Assembly (NCBI GenBank): GCA_963704595.1
Contig: OY969922.1
Span: 3,968,001-4,032,000, forward strand
Length of the DNA: 64,000 nt
Source: Acuticoccus sp963704595
Lineage (GTDB): Bacteria; Pseudomonadota; Alphaproteobacteria; Rhizobiales; Amorphaceae
Direction of reading: 5' to 3'
Positions 19,066-28,684 of the stretch are shown piece after piece. Below the pieces are notes generated by a model, which saw only the letters and a program-made list of their open reading frames with translations, had not been told where the DNA came from and searched no databases. A program made the position numbers and the translations under genes. Position 1 is the stretch's first letter; each line of letters begins with the position of its first letter.

Positions 19066-19148
19066 AGATAAGTCTGACTTGCTCAAACATACGGCAGTTA
19101 TTCCCGGCCGTTAACAAAAGCGTCGCAGGCGGCGGCTGCAACTTCTGT

Positions 19149-19164
19149 TGGCAAGAGGCTTGCT
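19149..19164 (+). promoter_or_regulatory. Sigma-54 promoter for the urea transporter operon
   Basis: The 16 bases TGGCAAGAGGCTTGCT match the sigma-54 consensus TGGCACG-N4-TTGCW at all but one defined position, with GG and GC exactly 10 bases apart. Transcription would start near 19175, ahead of the GGAGGAG ribosome site and the urtA ATG at 19203. This fits nitrogen control of urea uptake. Confidence 0.8.
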
Positions 19165-19202
19165 ACGTAGGCTCCGACAATCAACGCCGGAGGAGAAGCT
19201 CC

Positions 19203-20488
19203 ATGAATTTCAGAACGACCCTTGCCGCACGCTCGTGGCAACGACCGCCTTCGCGGCCCCTGCGATCGCGCAGGACGCCGAATGCCCGATCAAGGTGGGT
19301 GTGCTGCACTCCCTGTCCGGCACGATGGCGATCTCCGAGACAACGCTGAAAGACACCATGCTGATGCTGATCGATCAGCAGAACGAGAAGGGCGGCCTGC
19401 TCGGCTGCCAGCTCGAAGCCGTGGTGGTCGACCCCGCGTCCGACTGGCCGCTGTTCGCCGAAAAGGCCCGCGAGCTCCTTACCGTCCACGATGTTGCCGT
19501 CATCTTCGGCAACTGGACCTCGGTGTCGCGCAAGTCCGTCCTGCCGGTGCTTGAAGAGCTGAACGGCCTCCTGTTCTACCCCGTCCAGTACGAGGGCGAG
19601 GAATCCTCCAAGAACGTGTTCTACACCGGTGCCGCGCCCAACCAGCAGGCGATCCCGGCGGTTGACTACTTCCTCGAAGAACTCGGCGTCGAGAAATTCG
19701 CGCTTCTGGGCACCGACTACGTGTACCCGCGCACCACCAACAAGATCCTCGAAGCGTACCTCAAGGACAACGGGATCGCCGAAGACGATATCTTCGTGAA
19801 CTACACCCCGTTCGGTCATTCCGACTGGTCGAAGATCGTCTCCGACGTCGTCGCGCTCGGCGAAGACGGCAAGAAGGTCGGCGTGATCTCCACCATCAAC
19901 GGTGACGCCAACATCGGCTTCTACAAGGAGCTGGCCGCGGCCGGCGTGTCCGCCGACGACATCCCCGTGGTGGCGTTCTCGGTCGGCGAGGAAGAACTCT
20001 CCGGGCTCGACACCTCCAACCTCGTCGGCCACCTTGCCGCGTGGAACTACTTCGAGTCCGCCGACACCCCGGCGAACGAGGAATTCATCGCCGCGTGGAA
20101 GGCCCGCATGGGCGACGACCGCGTCACCAACGACCCGATGGAGGCCCACTACATCGGCTTCAACATGTGGGTGCAGGCCGTCGAAGCTGCCGGCACCACC
20201 GAGGTCGACGCCGTCTCCGAAGCGATGATCGGCCAGGAGTTCCCGAACCTCACCGGCGGTACCGCGGTGATGCTGCCGAACCACCACCTCGCGAAGCCCG
20301 TCCTGATCGGCGAGATCCAGGCGGACGGCCAGTTCGACATCATCAGCCAGACCGAAGAGGTCGACGGCGATGCGTGGACCGACTTCCTGCCCGAATCGGC
20401 CGTCCTGACGTCCGACTGGAAGGACCTGAAGTGCGGGATGTACAACACCGAAACCAAGACCTGCGTGCAGCTGAAGTCGAACTACTAA
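19203..20488 (+). CDS. urtA: Urea ABC transporter substrate-binding protein UrtA, frameshift in signal peptide
   Basis: UrtA binds urea (and short amides) in the periplasm. The mature part begins near DAECPIKVGVLHSLSGTMAI and is closely of the UrtA type, with NWTSVSRKSVLPVLEE and LFYPVQYEGEESSKNVFYTG. The ATG at 19203 follows GGAGGAG and gives MNFRTTLAA. The frame then slips by one base near 19227 before LVATTAFAAPAIAQ, so the signal peptide is split between two frames. A missing base is the simplest explanation. It is first in urtABCDE, downstream of a sigma-54 promoter. Confidence 0.94.
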
Positions 20489-20489
20489 C

Positions 20490-22486
20490 TTGAACTTCCT
20501 CGGCAAACTGGCGGGCCTCGCGTCCGCCCTCCTCCTGCTCGTCGCCCTTAACGGGGCGGCGAGCGTGCGCGCGCAGACGCCGGACGCGACCCCCGCGCCG
20601 ACGCCGATCGAGGCCCTCCTCCTCGAATACACCGAGGTGATCCAGAAGAGCTCGCGCAGCTCCATCGGCCCGGCCATCGACGCGGTCGCGACGAGCGGCC
20701 TTCCTGGCGCTGCCGATGTCCTGCGCATGTGGCGCGACAAGGAACTCTACGCCCGCGAGAGCGACGGCCGCTTCTTCCGCGCAACGCGCGAGGGCGACGA
20801 CTACGCGCTCTCCCACATCATCACCGGCGAGCCGATGGGCACCGCCGGCCGCCGCGAGGTGGACGAGATCAAGCCCAACAGCGGCATCCGCGCGATGATC
20901 TCCGCGGCGCTCGTCGCCTTCCAGCTCGCCGACCCCGACCCCGAGGTGCGTCTGCGCAGCCTCGACGCGATGCTGCGCGACCCCGAGGAATCCCACCTCA
21001 CCGCGCTCCGCGACGCCCTCGGCCGCGAGACCGACCCCTTCGTGCAGGCAGGCGCTGGAACGCGCCGAACGCCGCCTCACCATCATGTTCGACGAGGACA
21101 CCGACGCCCGGATCGCCGCGATCGAGAGCTTTGCCAACGACCTCTCCGTCGAGACCCGCGCGACCCTCAACCCGCTCCTCGCCACCCGCCTCGAAGTGCG
21201 CAAGGCGGACGACCCCGAACCCGAAAACGTCGCGAGCACCCTCACCCCCGGCAGCGAGGCGCTGTCGTTCGACGATGCCTACGCGATGCTGGTCGACGAA
21301 GGAGCTGGCGCCGAGGGCGATCAACGCCGCAGCGCGCGATCAGGCGCTGATCGCCAACATCACGGATGGCACGGTCGCCGGCGTCCCGGTCGCGACGCTG
21401 GACAGCCGCGACGCGCGTGACGAGGCTTACGCGAAGCTCGCCGCAGAGGGCACCGTCCCCGCCACCATGACGGAAGACGAGCAGCAGGCGTTCCTCGACC
21501 GGTTCGTGTTCGAGACGATCTACCGCGAGCCGAAGGCGATGACCGACGCCGCCAACGACACGGTGGAATCGATCAACAACACCGTCGCGATGTACCGCCT
21601 TGCCGACCTCACGCTCGACGCGATCTCGCTCGCCTCGATCTACTTCCTCGCCGCCATCGGCCTTGCGATCACCTTCGGCGTGATGGGCGTCATCAACATG
21701 GCGCACGGCGAGTTCATCATGATGGGCGCCTACACCGGCTACGTCGTCCAGCTCTTCGTCCCGGACAAGACGCTGTCGATCCTGGTCGCTCTGCCGCTCG
21801 CCTTCGCGATCACCTTCGCCGCCGGCGTGGCGCTCGAGCGGCTCGTCATCCGCTGGCTCTACCACCGCCCGCTGGAAACGCTGCTCGCCACCTTCGGCGT
21901 CTCCATCGCGCTCCAGCAGCTCGCCAAGAACATTTTTGGCACGCAGGCGCGACCGCTGACGTCACCGGACTGGCTGGGCGGGGCGCTGGTCATCAACGAC
22001 GCGCTGCAGATCTCCTACATCCGCATCGCGATCTTCGTCCTCGCGATCGTCTTCTTCCTGGCGCTCCTCATCACGCTCAACCGCACGCGGCTGGGGCTGG
22101 AGGTGCGCGCCGTCACGCAGAACCCGCGGATGGCGGCCTCGATGGGCATCAACCCCGACCGGATCAACATGCTGACCTTCGGGCTCGGCTCGGGGATTGC
22201 CGGCATCGCGGGCGTCGCCATCGGCCTCTTCGCCAAGGTCACGTCCGACCTCGGCGCCGGCTACATCGTCCAGAGCTTCATGACGGTGGTGGTCGGCGGT
22301 GTCGGCAACGTCTTCGGCGCGCTCGCCGGCGCCACGATGATCGGCTTCCTGCAGAAGGGGATCGAATCCTTCAACCCGTCCAACACCCTGGCGGCGCAGA
22401 CCTACATGATCATCTTCATCATCATCTTCATCCAGTTCCGGCCGCGGGGCATCTTCGCCCTCAAGGGCCGCGCCGCGGAGGCATGA
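20490..22486 (+). CDS. urtB: Urea ABC transporter permease UrtB, two frameshifts
   Basis: UrtB is a LIV-H-type permease with a long periplasmic N-terminal extension, as is normal for this family. About 664 residues result when extra bases near 21047 and 21297 are removed. Frame one gives the signal-like MNFLGKLAGLASALLLLVAL and the extension. Frame two holds RRLTIMFDEDTDARIAAIES. Frame three gives LAPRAINAAARDQALIANI, then the membrane domain (FGVMGVINMAHGEFIMMGAY). The start is probably TTG at 20490, one base after the urtA stop; no strong ribosome site is seen, so coupling to urtA is likely. Confidence 0.9.
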
Positions 22487-22565
22487 TGAACCGGTTGCAG
22501 AAACCCCTCGGAGGCCGCGCCCGCCCATGCTCCGTGCCCCGCAATCCGCTGCGGAAGGCGCCCGC

Positions 22566-23822
22566 ATGAGTACGCGCACCCCGCTCCGGTCACGCTCGTT
22601 CCTTTCGCAGCCGTCGACCATCGTCGTGATGCTCCTCCTCATCGCCTTCACCGTGTCCGTCGTGTCGCTGTCTGAGGCGGCGGGCGGCGATCTCTCCACC
22701 AGCCTCGTGAAGACGCTCGGGAAGACGCTTTGCCTCTGCCTCATCGCCGTGGCGATGGATCTCGTCTGGGGCTACTGCGGCATCCTCAGCCTCGGCCACT
22801 TCGCCTTCTTCGGGCTCGGCGGCTACATGGTCGGGATGTGGATCATGTACGCGCGGACCGAGGCGATCGTCGTCGAGGCGGCGCGCAACGCCCCTCTCCC
22901 GCCAACGCCCGACGAGATCCGCGACGCCATCGGCACGCAGATATTCGGCGTCGTCGGCGGCTCGGACATTCCGGCGATCTGGTCGTTCGCGCACTCACTG
23001 CCGCTCCAGCTGATGCTGGTCGTGCTGGTGCCGGGGCTCCTCGCGCTGGTGTTCGGCTGGCTCGCCTTCAGAAGCCGCGTCACCGGCGTCTACCTCTCGA
23101 TCCTGACGCAGGCGATGACGCTGGCACTCTCGCTCTACCTCTTCCAGAACGACAGCGGCCTGCGCGGCAACAACGGCCTTTCCGGCCTTCAGAACATTCC
23201 GGGCTTCGAGAGCGTGCCGCAGAGCGTTGTCTCGGTGGCGTTCTTCATCGCCTCGGCGGTGGCGCTCGGGATCGGCTACCTGTTCGCCGCCTGGCTGGTC
23301 TCGGGCAAGTTCGGCTCCGTCGTCCGCGGCATTCGCGACGACGAGGCGCGCGTGCGCTTCCTCGGCTACCAGGTGGAGCACTACAAGCTCGTCGTCTTCA
23401 CGCTGACGGCCGTGATCGCCGGCATCGCCGGCGCGCTCTACTACCCGCAGGCGGGAATCGTGAACCCGGCCGAGATCGCGCCCATCGCCTCGATCTATCT
23501 CGCAGTCTGGGTCGCGATCGGCGGGCGCGGCCGACTCTACGGCGCGATCATCGGCGCCGCGGTCGTCTCTCTGCTGTCGACGTGGTTCACCGGCGGCCGG
23601 GCGCCCGACCTCAACCTCGGCCTCTTCCGGATCGAGTGGGTCGACTGGTGGCAGGTTCTCCTCGGCGTCTCGTTCGTCCTCGTCACGCTGTTCGCGCCGA
23701 AGGGCATCGGCGGCCTGTTCGATCTCATCGTCCGGCGTGACCGCATCAGCCGCGACCCGGTGCCCCCTGCCGAGGAGCGACGCGACCGGCTGGACGGCCG
23801 CCCGGCGGGAGCCGCCGAATGA
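22566..23822 (+). CDS. urtC: Urea ABC transporter permease UrtC
   Basis: A 418-residue LIV-M-type permease. The frame is intact and shows the family blocks DLVWGYCGILSLGHFAFFGL, SGLRGNNGLSGLQNIPGF and VAIGGRGRLYGAIIGA, with about nine hydrophobic segments. ATG at 22566 is chosen; an upstream in-frame ATG at 22527 would add 13 residues of unlike sequence. Its last 4 bases overlap the urtD start (ATGA). The last 30 residues are charged (RRDRISRDP onward) and lie in the cytoplasm. Confidence 0.94.
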   Translation: MSTRTPLRSRSFLSQPSTIVVMLLLIAFTVSVVSLSEAAGGDLSTSLVKTLGKTLCLCLIAVAMDLVWGYCGILSLGHFAFFGLGGYMVGMWIMYARTEAIVVEAARNAPLPPTPDEIRDAIGTQIFGVVGGSDIPAIWSFAHSLPLQLMLVVLVPGLLALVFGWLAFRSRVTGVYLSILTQAMTLALSLYLFQNDSGLRGNNGLSGLQNIPGFESVPQSVVSVAFFIASAVALGIGYLFAAWLVSGKFGSVVRGIRDDEARVRFLGYQVEHYKLVVFTLTAVIAGIAGALYYPQAGIVNPAEIAPIASIYLAVWVAIGGRGRLYGAIIGAAVVSLLSTWFTGGRAPDLNLGLFRIEWVDWWQVLLGVSFVLVTLFAPKGIGGLFDLIVRRDRISRDPVPPAEERRDRLDGRPAGAAE

Positions 23823-24559
23823 GCGCGCTTCTGGAAGTCGCCGGCGTTTCGGTCTCTTTCGACGGGTTCAAGGCCATCAACAACCTCTCGTTCGAGATCG
23901 GCGATGCTGAGCTGCGCGCCATCATCGGCCCCAACGGCGCGGGCAAGACGACGTTCATGGACATCGTCACCGGCAAGACGCGGCCCAACAGCGGCGCGGT
24001 CACCTGGGGCGAGGACAACGTCTCGCTCCTGCGGCTGTCGGAGGCGCAGATCGCCCGGCTCGGCATCGGCCGCAAGTTCCAGCGGCCGACGGTGTTCGAG
24101 GACCAGAGCGTGTTCGACAACCTCCTGATGGCGCTGAAGAAGCCACGCAGCCCGTTCGCCGCGATCTTCTACCGCCGCGACGAGCCGGACACGGAGCGCA
24201 TCAACGCCCTCGCCGCCGAGATCGGCCTGTCGGACCAGCTTCCCCGCAAGGCAGGCGAGCTCTCGCACGGCCAGAAGCAGTGGCTCGAAATCGGGATGCT
24301 TCTCGCGCAGGACCCCAAGCTCCTGCTGGTCGACGAGCCTGCCGCAGGGATGACCGTCGCCGAGCGCGCCCACACTACAAAACTCCTGCGGGAAGCCGCG
24401 CGCACCCGTGCGGTGGTGGTGGTGGAGCACGACATGGAATTCGTCCGCCAGCTCGGCTGCAAGGTCACGGTGCTGCACGAGGGTTCGGTGCTTGCCGAAG
24501 GCTCGCTCGACCACGTCACCAGCGACGAGCGTGTAATCGAAGTGTACCTCGGCCGATGA
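23819..24559 (+). CDS. urtD: Urea ABC transporter ATP-binding protein UrtD
   Basis: A 246-residue LivG-type ATPase. Walker A is GPNGAGKTT at residues 37-45, the signature is LSHGQKQWLEI (the UrtD form of LSGGQ), and Walker B is LLLVDEPAAGM. The H-loop HDMEFV follows. It overlaps urtC and urtE by 4 bp each. It pairs with UrtE on the cytoplasmic face of UrtBC. Confidence 0.95.
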   Translation: MSALLEVAGVSVSFDGFKAINNLSFEIGDAELRAIIGPNGAGKTTFMDIVTGKTRPNSGAVTWGEDNVSLLRLSEAQIARLGIGRKFQRPTVFEDQSVFDNLLMALKKPRSPFAAIFYRRDEPDTERINALAAEIGLSDQLPRKAGELSHGQKQWLEIGMLLAQDPKLLLVDEPAAGMTVAERAHTTKLLREAARTRAVVVVEHDMEFVRQLGCKVTVLHEGSVLAEGSLDHVTSDERVIEVYLGR

Positions 24560-25255
24560 TGCTCCAAATCGAAGACCTCACCCTGCACTACGGCCAGTCG
24601 CAGATCCTGCGCGGCATCTCGATGACCGCCGACATCGGCGCCGTCACCTGCGTGATGGGCACCAACGGCGTCGGCAAGACGAGCCTCCTCAAGGCGATCG
24701 CCGGAACGCACCACCGCTCCGGCGGCACCTACGTGCTGGACGGCGCCCCGGTCGCGACACCCCCGCCCCACGCCCTCGCCAAGCGCGGCGTGGCGGTAGT
24801 GCCGCAGGGGCGCGACGTGTTCCCGCTGATGACGGTGCGCGAGAATCTGGAGACCGGCTACGCCTGCCTGCCGCGCAGCGAACGGCGCATTCCAGGCGAG
24901 ATCTTCGAGCTGTTCCCGGTGTTGAAGGAGATGCAGAACCGGCGCGGTGGCGACCTTTCCGGCGGCCAGCAGCAGCAGCTCGCCATCGCCCGCGCACTCA
25001 TCACGAGGCCCAAGCTTCTCCTGATGGATGAGCCGACGGAGGGCATCCAGCCCAACATCATCCAGCAGATCGGCAGGGTCATCGAATATCTGCGCGACCA
25101 GAAGACGATGGCCATCGTGCTGGTGGAGCAGTATTTCCGCTTCGCCTACGACCTTGCGGACCGTTTCGTGGTGCTCGAGCGCGGCGCCGTGCTCGTCTGC
25201 GGGCGACAAGGGCGAGCTCAGCGAGGAAGAGCTCTACCGCTCGGTCTCGGTCTAG
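24556..25255 (+). CDS. urtE: Urea ABC transporter ATP-binding protein UrtE, one frameshift
   Basis: A LivF-type ATPase of about 232 residues. Walker A is GTNGVGKTS at residues 35-43, the signature is LSGGQQQQLAIARAL, and Walker B is LLLMDEPTEGI. One extra base near 25200 throws off the last 18 codons; the corrected end reads DKGELSEEELYRSVSV. The start ATG overlaps the urtD stop. This is the last gene of the operon. No urease genes follow; the next genes run the other way. Confidence 0.93.
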
Positions 25256-25259
25256 GCCG

Positions 25260-25637
25260 CTACCAGAACTGCCACCAAGGCGCCTCTTCCGCGTCCGCCG
25301 GCCCCGCGGCGGCTTCAGGCTCGGGCGCTGCTTCGCTCGTGGCGGTCGAGAAGGTCGCCAGTACCTCGACGGCATCGTTGAGCTGTGCACGGCCGGCCTC
25401 GAGGTCGCCGTTGCCGCAGGCGGCGAGGCCCTCCTCCATCATCCGCTCGGCTTCCGCGGCAGCGCCCGCAGGGGCGCTTGTGAGCGCAGCCTGCACGGTG
25501 TCCCGGTTGGCGAGGATGTTGGCGTCCGTGCACGCGTTCATCGCCTGGATGAACGCGCGGTCGCGGATCTCCTCGGCGGTGGCGAAAGTGCCGCCAGCAA
25601 CGCAGGCGATCAGGGCGAGCGGGACGAGATTGCGCAC
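25260..25637 (-). CDS. Small exported protein of unknown function
   Basis: A 125-residue product with a signal peptide (MRNLVPLALIACVAGGTFATA). The remaining sequence is helical and alanine-rich, with three cysteines in the mature part (in NACTDAN and AACGNGD, plus one in the signal). It ends with an unusual aromatic tail, EEAPWWQFW, preceded by an acidic Ala/Pro/Glu linker. I do not recognise the family. It converges with urtE with only 4 bp between the stops, so it is not part of the urt operon. Confidence 0.65.
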   Translation of the reverse strand: MRNLVPLALIACVAGGTFATAEEIRDRAFIQAMNACTDANILANRDTVQAALTSAPAGAAAEAERMMEEGLAACGNGDLEAGRAQLNDAVEVLATFSTATSEAAPEPEAAAGPADAEEAPWWQFW

Positions 25638-25676
25638 GGGTGCGGCTCCGGTGGGTTCGCTGTCAGCCAGGGGCCG

Positions 25677-25817
25677 TCAGAACAGGTCCGGCCAGAGCCC
25701 TGTCACGCCGATGAAGATGAGATAGGCGGCGACCGCGTAGTTCAGGATCTTCGGGAACAGGAGGACGACGATACCGATCACGAGGGCGGCCACGGGCTGT
25801 GCAGTGATTTGTTCCAT
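25677..25817 (-). CDS. DUF3096-type small membrane protein
   Basis: A 46-residue hydrophobic protein beginning MEQITAQPVAALVIGIVVLL, with two short membrane stretches around FPKILNYAVAAYLIFIGV and a GLWPDLF end. The FP..LNY.VA.YL..IG..GL pattern is the DUF3096 signature. The ATG at 25817 is chosen because upstream residues are charged and unlike the family. Function unknown. Confidence 0.75.
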   Translation of the reverse strand: MEQITAQPVAALVIGIVVLLFPKILNYAVAAYLIFIGVTGLWPDLF

Positions 25818-25957
25818 CGCGGAGGGCTTTCGCTTCAGATGTCTGGCGTGAGCGCGTCGTGCGCCCCGGTTCGGCGGCAGACTGCCGCGACAGGCCATGG
25901 ATTTGCAAGTCTGCGCTGGTGCGGCGCCGCGACCATCCCCCGGCGGGATGCACGAAC

Positions 25958-25985
25958 GAAAAGAGGCGGCCCGATGGACCGCCTC
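25958..25985 (-). terminator. Terminator after carD
   Basis: On the minus strand GAGGCGG and CCGCCTC pair around a 9-base loop and are followed by TTTTC, about 33 bp after the carD stop. Confidence 0.75.
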
Positions 25986-26018
25986 GCATTCGTGCCGATC
26001 GGCAGGAGAGGACTGCCG

Positions 26019-26606
26019 TCAGGCGGCCTTTTCCTGCTCCTGGACGTCGTCCGCGTCGTCTTCGTCCTCGGCACCCTTGACCGGGCGCTTGGGGGCCTTG
26101 GCGAGCTGCGCCTCAATCAGCTTGATGGCTTCCTGCTCGTCCGTCTTGTTGATGGCGGCGATTTCGCGGGCCATCCGGTCGAGCGCGGCCTCGTAGAGCT
26201 GCCGCTCGGAGTAGGACTGTTCGGGCTGGCTGTCGGCGCGGTAGAGGTCGCGCACGACTTCGGAAATCGCGATGAGGTCGCCGGAGTTGATCTTGGCCTC
26301 GTACTCCTGCGCACGGCGGCTCCACATCGTCCGCTTGATGCGGGCGCGGCCGGTCACGACTTCGAGGGCACGGGTCATCGTTGCGGGTTCTGCGAGCTTG
26401 CGCATTCCGACGGATTCGGCTTTACCGACCGGGACACGGAGCGTCATCTTGTCTTTCGCGAAGGTGACGACGATAAGTTCGATGGGGGAACCACCAAACT
26501 CCGTCTTCTCGATCGCCGTCACCTGACCCACGCCATGGGCCGGATAAACTACATGCTCAGTCGGCTTGAACGCTGACTTCGCAGCGCTCTTTTTAACCGT
26601 TGCCAT
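26019..26606 (-). CDS. carD: CarD/CdnL-family RNA polymerase-binding regulator
   Basis: A 195-residue CarD-family protein. These bind the RNA polymerase beta subunit through an N-terminal Tudor-like domain (PTEHVVYPAHGVGQVTAIEK) and stabilise open promoter complexes through the helical C-terminal domain (about residues 85-160, RAQEYEAKINSGDLIAISEV, then LYEAALDRMAREIAAI). The tail is an acidic Asp/Glu stretch. GGAG precedes the ATG. Neighbourhood with fdxA, an S4 protein and a SUV3-like helicase is a conserved alphaproteobacterial set. The 527-bp upstream spacer suggests it has its own promoter. Confidence 0.93.
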   Translation of the reverse strand: MATVKKSAAKSAFKPTEHVVYPAHGVGQVTAIEKTEFGGSPIELIVVTFAKDKMTLRVPVGKAESVGMRKLAEPATMTRALEVVTGRARIKRTMWSRRAQEYEAKINSGDLIAISEVVRDLYRADSQPEQSYSERQLYEAALDRMAREIAAINKTDEQEAIKLIEAQLAKAPKRPVKGAEDEDDADDVQEQEKAA

Positions 26607-27133
26607 AAGCTCCAGTCACTCCTCGCGGAAGCCCGGTCCTGCCATGGACAAGGCTATTGTTGTTGTGGAAAGTCGGTCGGTCGGGTCGTCCTCTCTCGCA
26701 CAATCGCCTTTGGGTAAGGCTAGGTTGCGCCTGATCGAAATCCAGTGTGGAAGACCCTCACCAACCGCTCCTGTTGATGTGCGGCAGACTGCGGCTTGGG
26801 CGGACCCGTACAAAACGCCCGCGCAGGCCGTGGCACTTCGATAAACATAGCACAACCACCCGCCGACTTAAAGTCGCCGCTCAACGCGTGGATAAAATTT
26901 GAGCTATAAGTCGCAATAGTTTCGAGCAATTGGTGAATGCAACCGGCCAACCGCAGTCGCCGATTTCGGCAACTGTTGCGAGGGGTTGGACCAACGGCGC
27001 GCCAGCTACGGCAAAGATGCATTGCTGCCAAGCACAGGGAGCGGCAAGGCGGCGCATCGAAAACAGCCACCCTGCCTAAATCAAGGATGCGCGCCGGTAA
27101 CGTCCGCGTAAGCGTCGACCGGCGCGTAAAATT
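26607..27133. other. Non-coding spacer between fdxA and carD
   Basis: No convincing gene is seen in these 527 bp. Short open frames on both strands have no ribosome site or recognisable product. Base composition is less GC-rich than the coding DNA around 26830-26960. A perfect 13-base palindrome, CGACTTAAAGTCG, lies at 26864-26876. The region probably carries the carD promoter and the end of the fdxA transcript. Confidence 0.55.
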
Positions 27134-27469
27134 CTAGTCGCCGGTGCCGGGCTTGGGCGAGAACAGCGCCATCTTGTCGGGCTTGCCGTCGAACTCTTCG
27201 GCTTCCGGCAGCGGGTCCTTCTTGGCGGTGATGTTCGGCCACTCCGCAGCGTAGGTCGCGTTCAGCTCGAGCATCTTCTCGAGGCCGGGCTCGGTGTCCG
27301 GTTTGATCGCATCCGCCGGGCATTCGGGCTCGCAGACACCGCAGTCGATGCATTCGTCCGGATGGATGACGAGCATGTTCTCGCCTTCGTAGAAGCAGTC
27401 CACCGGGCAGACTTCGACGCAGTCGGTGTACTTGCACTTGATGCATGCCTCGCCGACGATATAGGTCAC
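27134..27469 (-). CDS. fdxA: FdxA-type seven-iron ferredoxin
   Basis: A 111-residue ferredoxin of the 3Fe-4S/4Fe-4S type. Cysteines lie at residues 9, 12, 17, 21, 25, 40, 43, 46 and 50, in the FdxA pattern CIKCKYTDCVEVCPVDC and CIDCGVCEPEC, followed by the long C-terminal tail of this family. The start is GTG at 27469: AAGGAG sits seven bases ahead, and the family begins at TYIV. The exact electron partner is unknown. Conserved company: S4 protein gene upstream and carD downstream, here with a hydrolase gene inserted. Confidence 0.94.
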   Translation of the reverse strand: MTYIVGEACIKCKYTDCVEVCPVDCFYEGENMLVIHPDECIDCGVCEPECPADAIKPDTEPGLEKMLELNATYAAEWPNITAKKDPLPEAEEFDGKPDKMALFSPKPGTGD

Positions 27470-27621
27470 ACGACTTCTCCTTCGCTTGCGGGACGCGTTT
27501 ACGCTGCCACGCGCCGCGCAGCAAGCGTTTGCGGGGCACAGCCTGCCATGCATGTGCCCATGGCAACCCGATCGCCGCGCGCCGTTGGCAGGGTCGCCAC
27601 GGTGTCAGGCTCCGAATCGCG

Positions 27622-28536
27622 CTACGGCTTGTCGAGGAACGCCCGCACCAGCGCAATCGTCGCATCCGGGTTCTCTTCCATGATCCAGTGGCCGGACCCC
27701 GGAACGATGCCGCCCTCGACGTTGTCTGCCGCGAACCGCATGGCGTCGGCCATGCCGAGCCCGAACGACATCTCGCCGCCCAGCGCGAGGACCGGCATGG
27801 TGAGTTTCCCTTCTGCGAGGAACGCCTTGTTGTCCTCCGCGTCCTGGTCGAACGCCGCGAACTGCGCGAAGCCAGCGTGCATCGCCCCCGGCTGGGCGTA
27901 GAGCGCGGCGTAATGCTCGCGCGATGCTTCCGTGAAGCTGGCGGGCGTGGCGGAGAACTCGTTCCAGAAGCGGTCGAGATAGATCCGCTCGCGCCCCGCA
28001 ACCAGGCGCTCCATGTCCGGTCCGCCGAACCGGAAATGCCAGAGGAGCGGGTTCTTGAGGATCTCCTCCCACGGACCGACGCCGGGAAGCGGCGCGTCGA
28101 TCAGCACGAAGCGCCGCACGCGGTCGCGCTCCTCGGCGGCGAAGGCGAACCCCACCATGTTGCCGATGTCGTGGGTGACGAGATCGGTCTCGCCGATGCC
28201 GAGAGCGTCGAGGACGGCCGATACGTCGCCGCCCTGGGTCTTCTTGTCGTAGCCGGCCTCTGGCTTGGCCGACAGGCCCATGCCGCGCAGGTCGGGGACG
28301 ACGACTTTGTGGTCGCGGACGAGGTCGGCGGCAAGCGCGCCCCACATGTCACCCGTCTCGCCATAGCCGTGCAGGAGGACGACCGCCGGCCCCTCGCCAC
28401 CGACGCGAACGTGGATCGTCGTGCCGTTCGCCGCGATCTCTTCGGTTTGGAAGGCGGGCGGGAACGGGACCACCTGCGACAGCGCGGGCGTCGCTAGGAG
28501 AAGCGCAGCAACGGCTGCGGAGAACATACGGAACAT
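27622..28536 (-). CDS. Exported alpha/beta hydrolase with aspartate nucleophile
   Basis: A 304-residue alpha/beta hydrolase with a signal peptide (MFRMFSAAVAALLLATPALS). The oxyanion motif is HGYGETGDMW. The nucleophile elbow is HDIGNMVGF, where aspartate 123 replaces the usual serine, as in epoxide hydrolases and haloalkane or haloacetate dehalogenases. A histidine in GSGHWIMEE is the likely base. An epoxide hydrolase or dehalogenase role is therefore more likely than an esterase. GGAGG sits six bases ahead of the ATG. It separates the S4 gene from fdxA, which are usually closer neighbours. Confidence 0.87.
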   Translation of the reverse strand: MFRMFSAAVAALLLATPALSQVVPFPPAFQTEEIAANGTTIHVRVGGEGPAVVLLHGYGETGDMWGALAADLVRDHKVVVPDLRGMGLSAKPEAGYDKKTQGGDVSAVLDALGIGETDLVTHDIGNMVGFAFAAEERDRVRRFVLIDAPLPGVGPWEEILKNPLLWHFRFGGPDMERLVAGRERIYLDRFWNEFSATPASFTEASREHYAALYAQPGAMHAGFAQFAAFDQDAEDNKAFLAEGKLTMPVLALGGEMSFGLGMADAMRFAADNVEGGIVPGSGHWIMEENPDATIALVRAFLDKP

Positions 28537-28684
28537 GACCAGCCTCCATCGCCGACCGGGCGGGATGGCTGACCGTCCCTGCGGCGTCACGGGTGAACGG
28601 AAATTCAGTCAGGTATCGATGAAATGAGCCGGGCAGGCATAGCACCTCGCCGGGGCGCCTGCCAGAGGCGCCGTGGGGCGGGCG

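Noticed and set aside
20490..20492. A later start for UrtB instead of TTG
   Set aside because: The residues directly after the TTG form a good signal sequence, and no ATG or GTG with a ribosome site replaces it in frame. TTG is kept with some doubt.
26616..27137. Short open frames on both strands in the fdxA-carD spacer
   Set aside because: No ribosome site, no recognisable product and overlapping frames on both strands; best read as non-coding.
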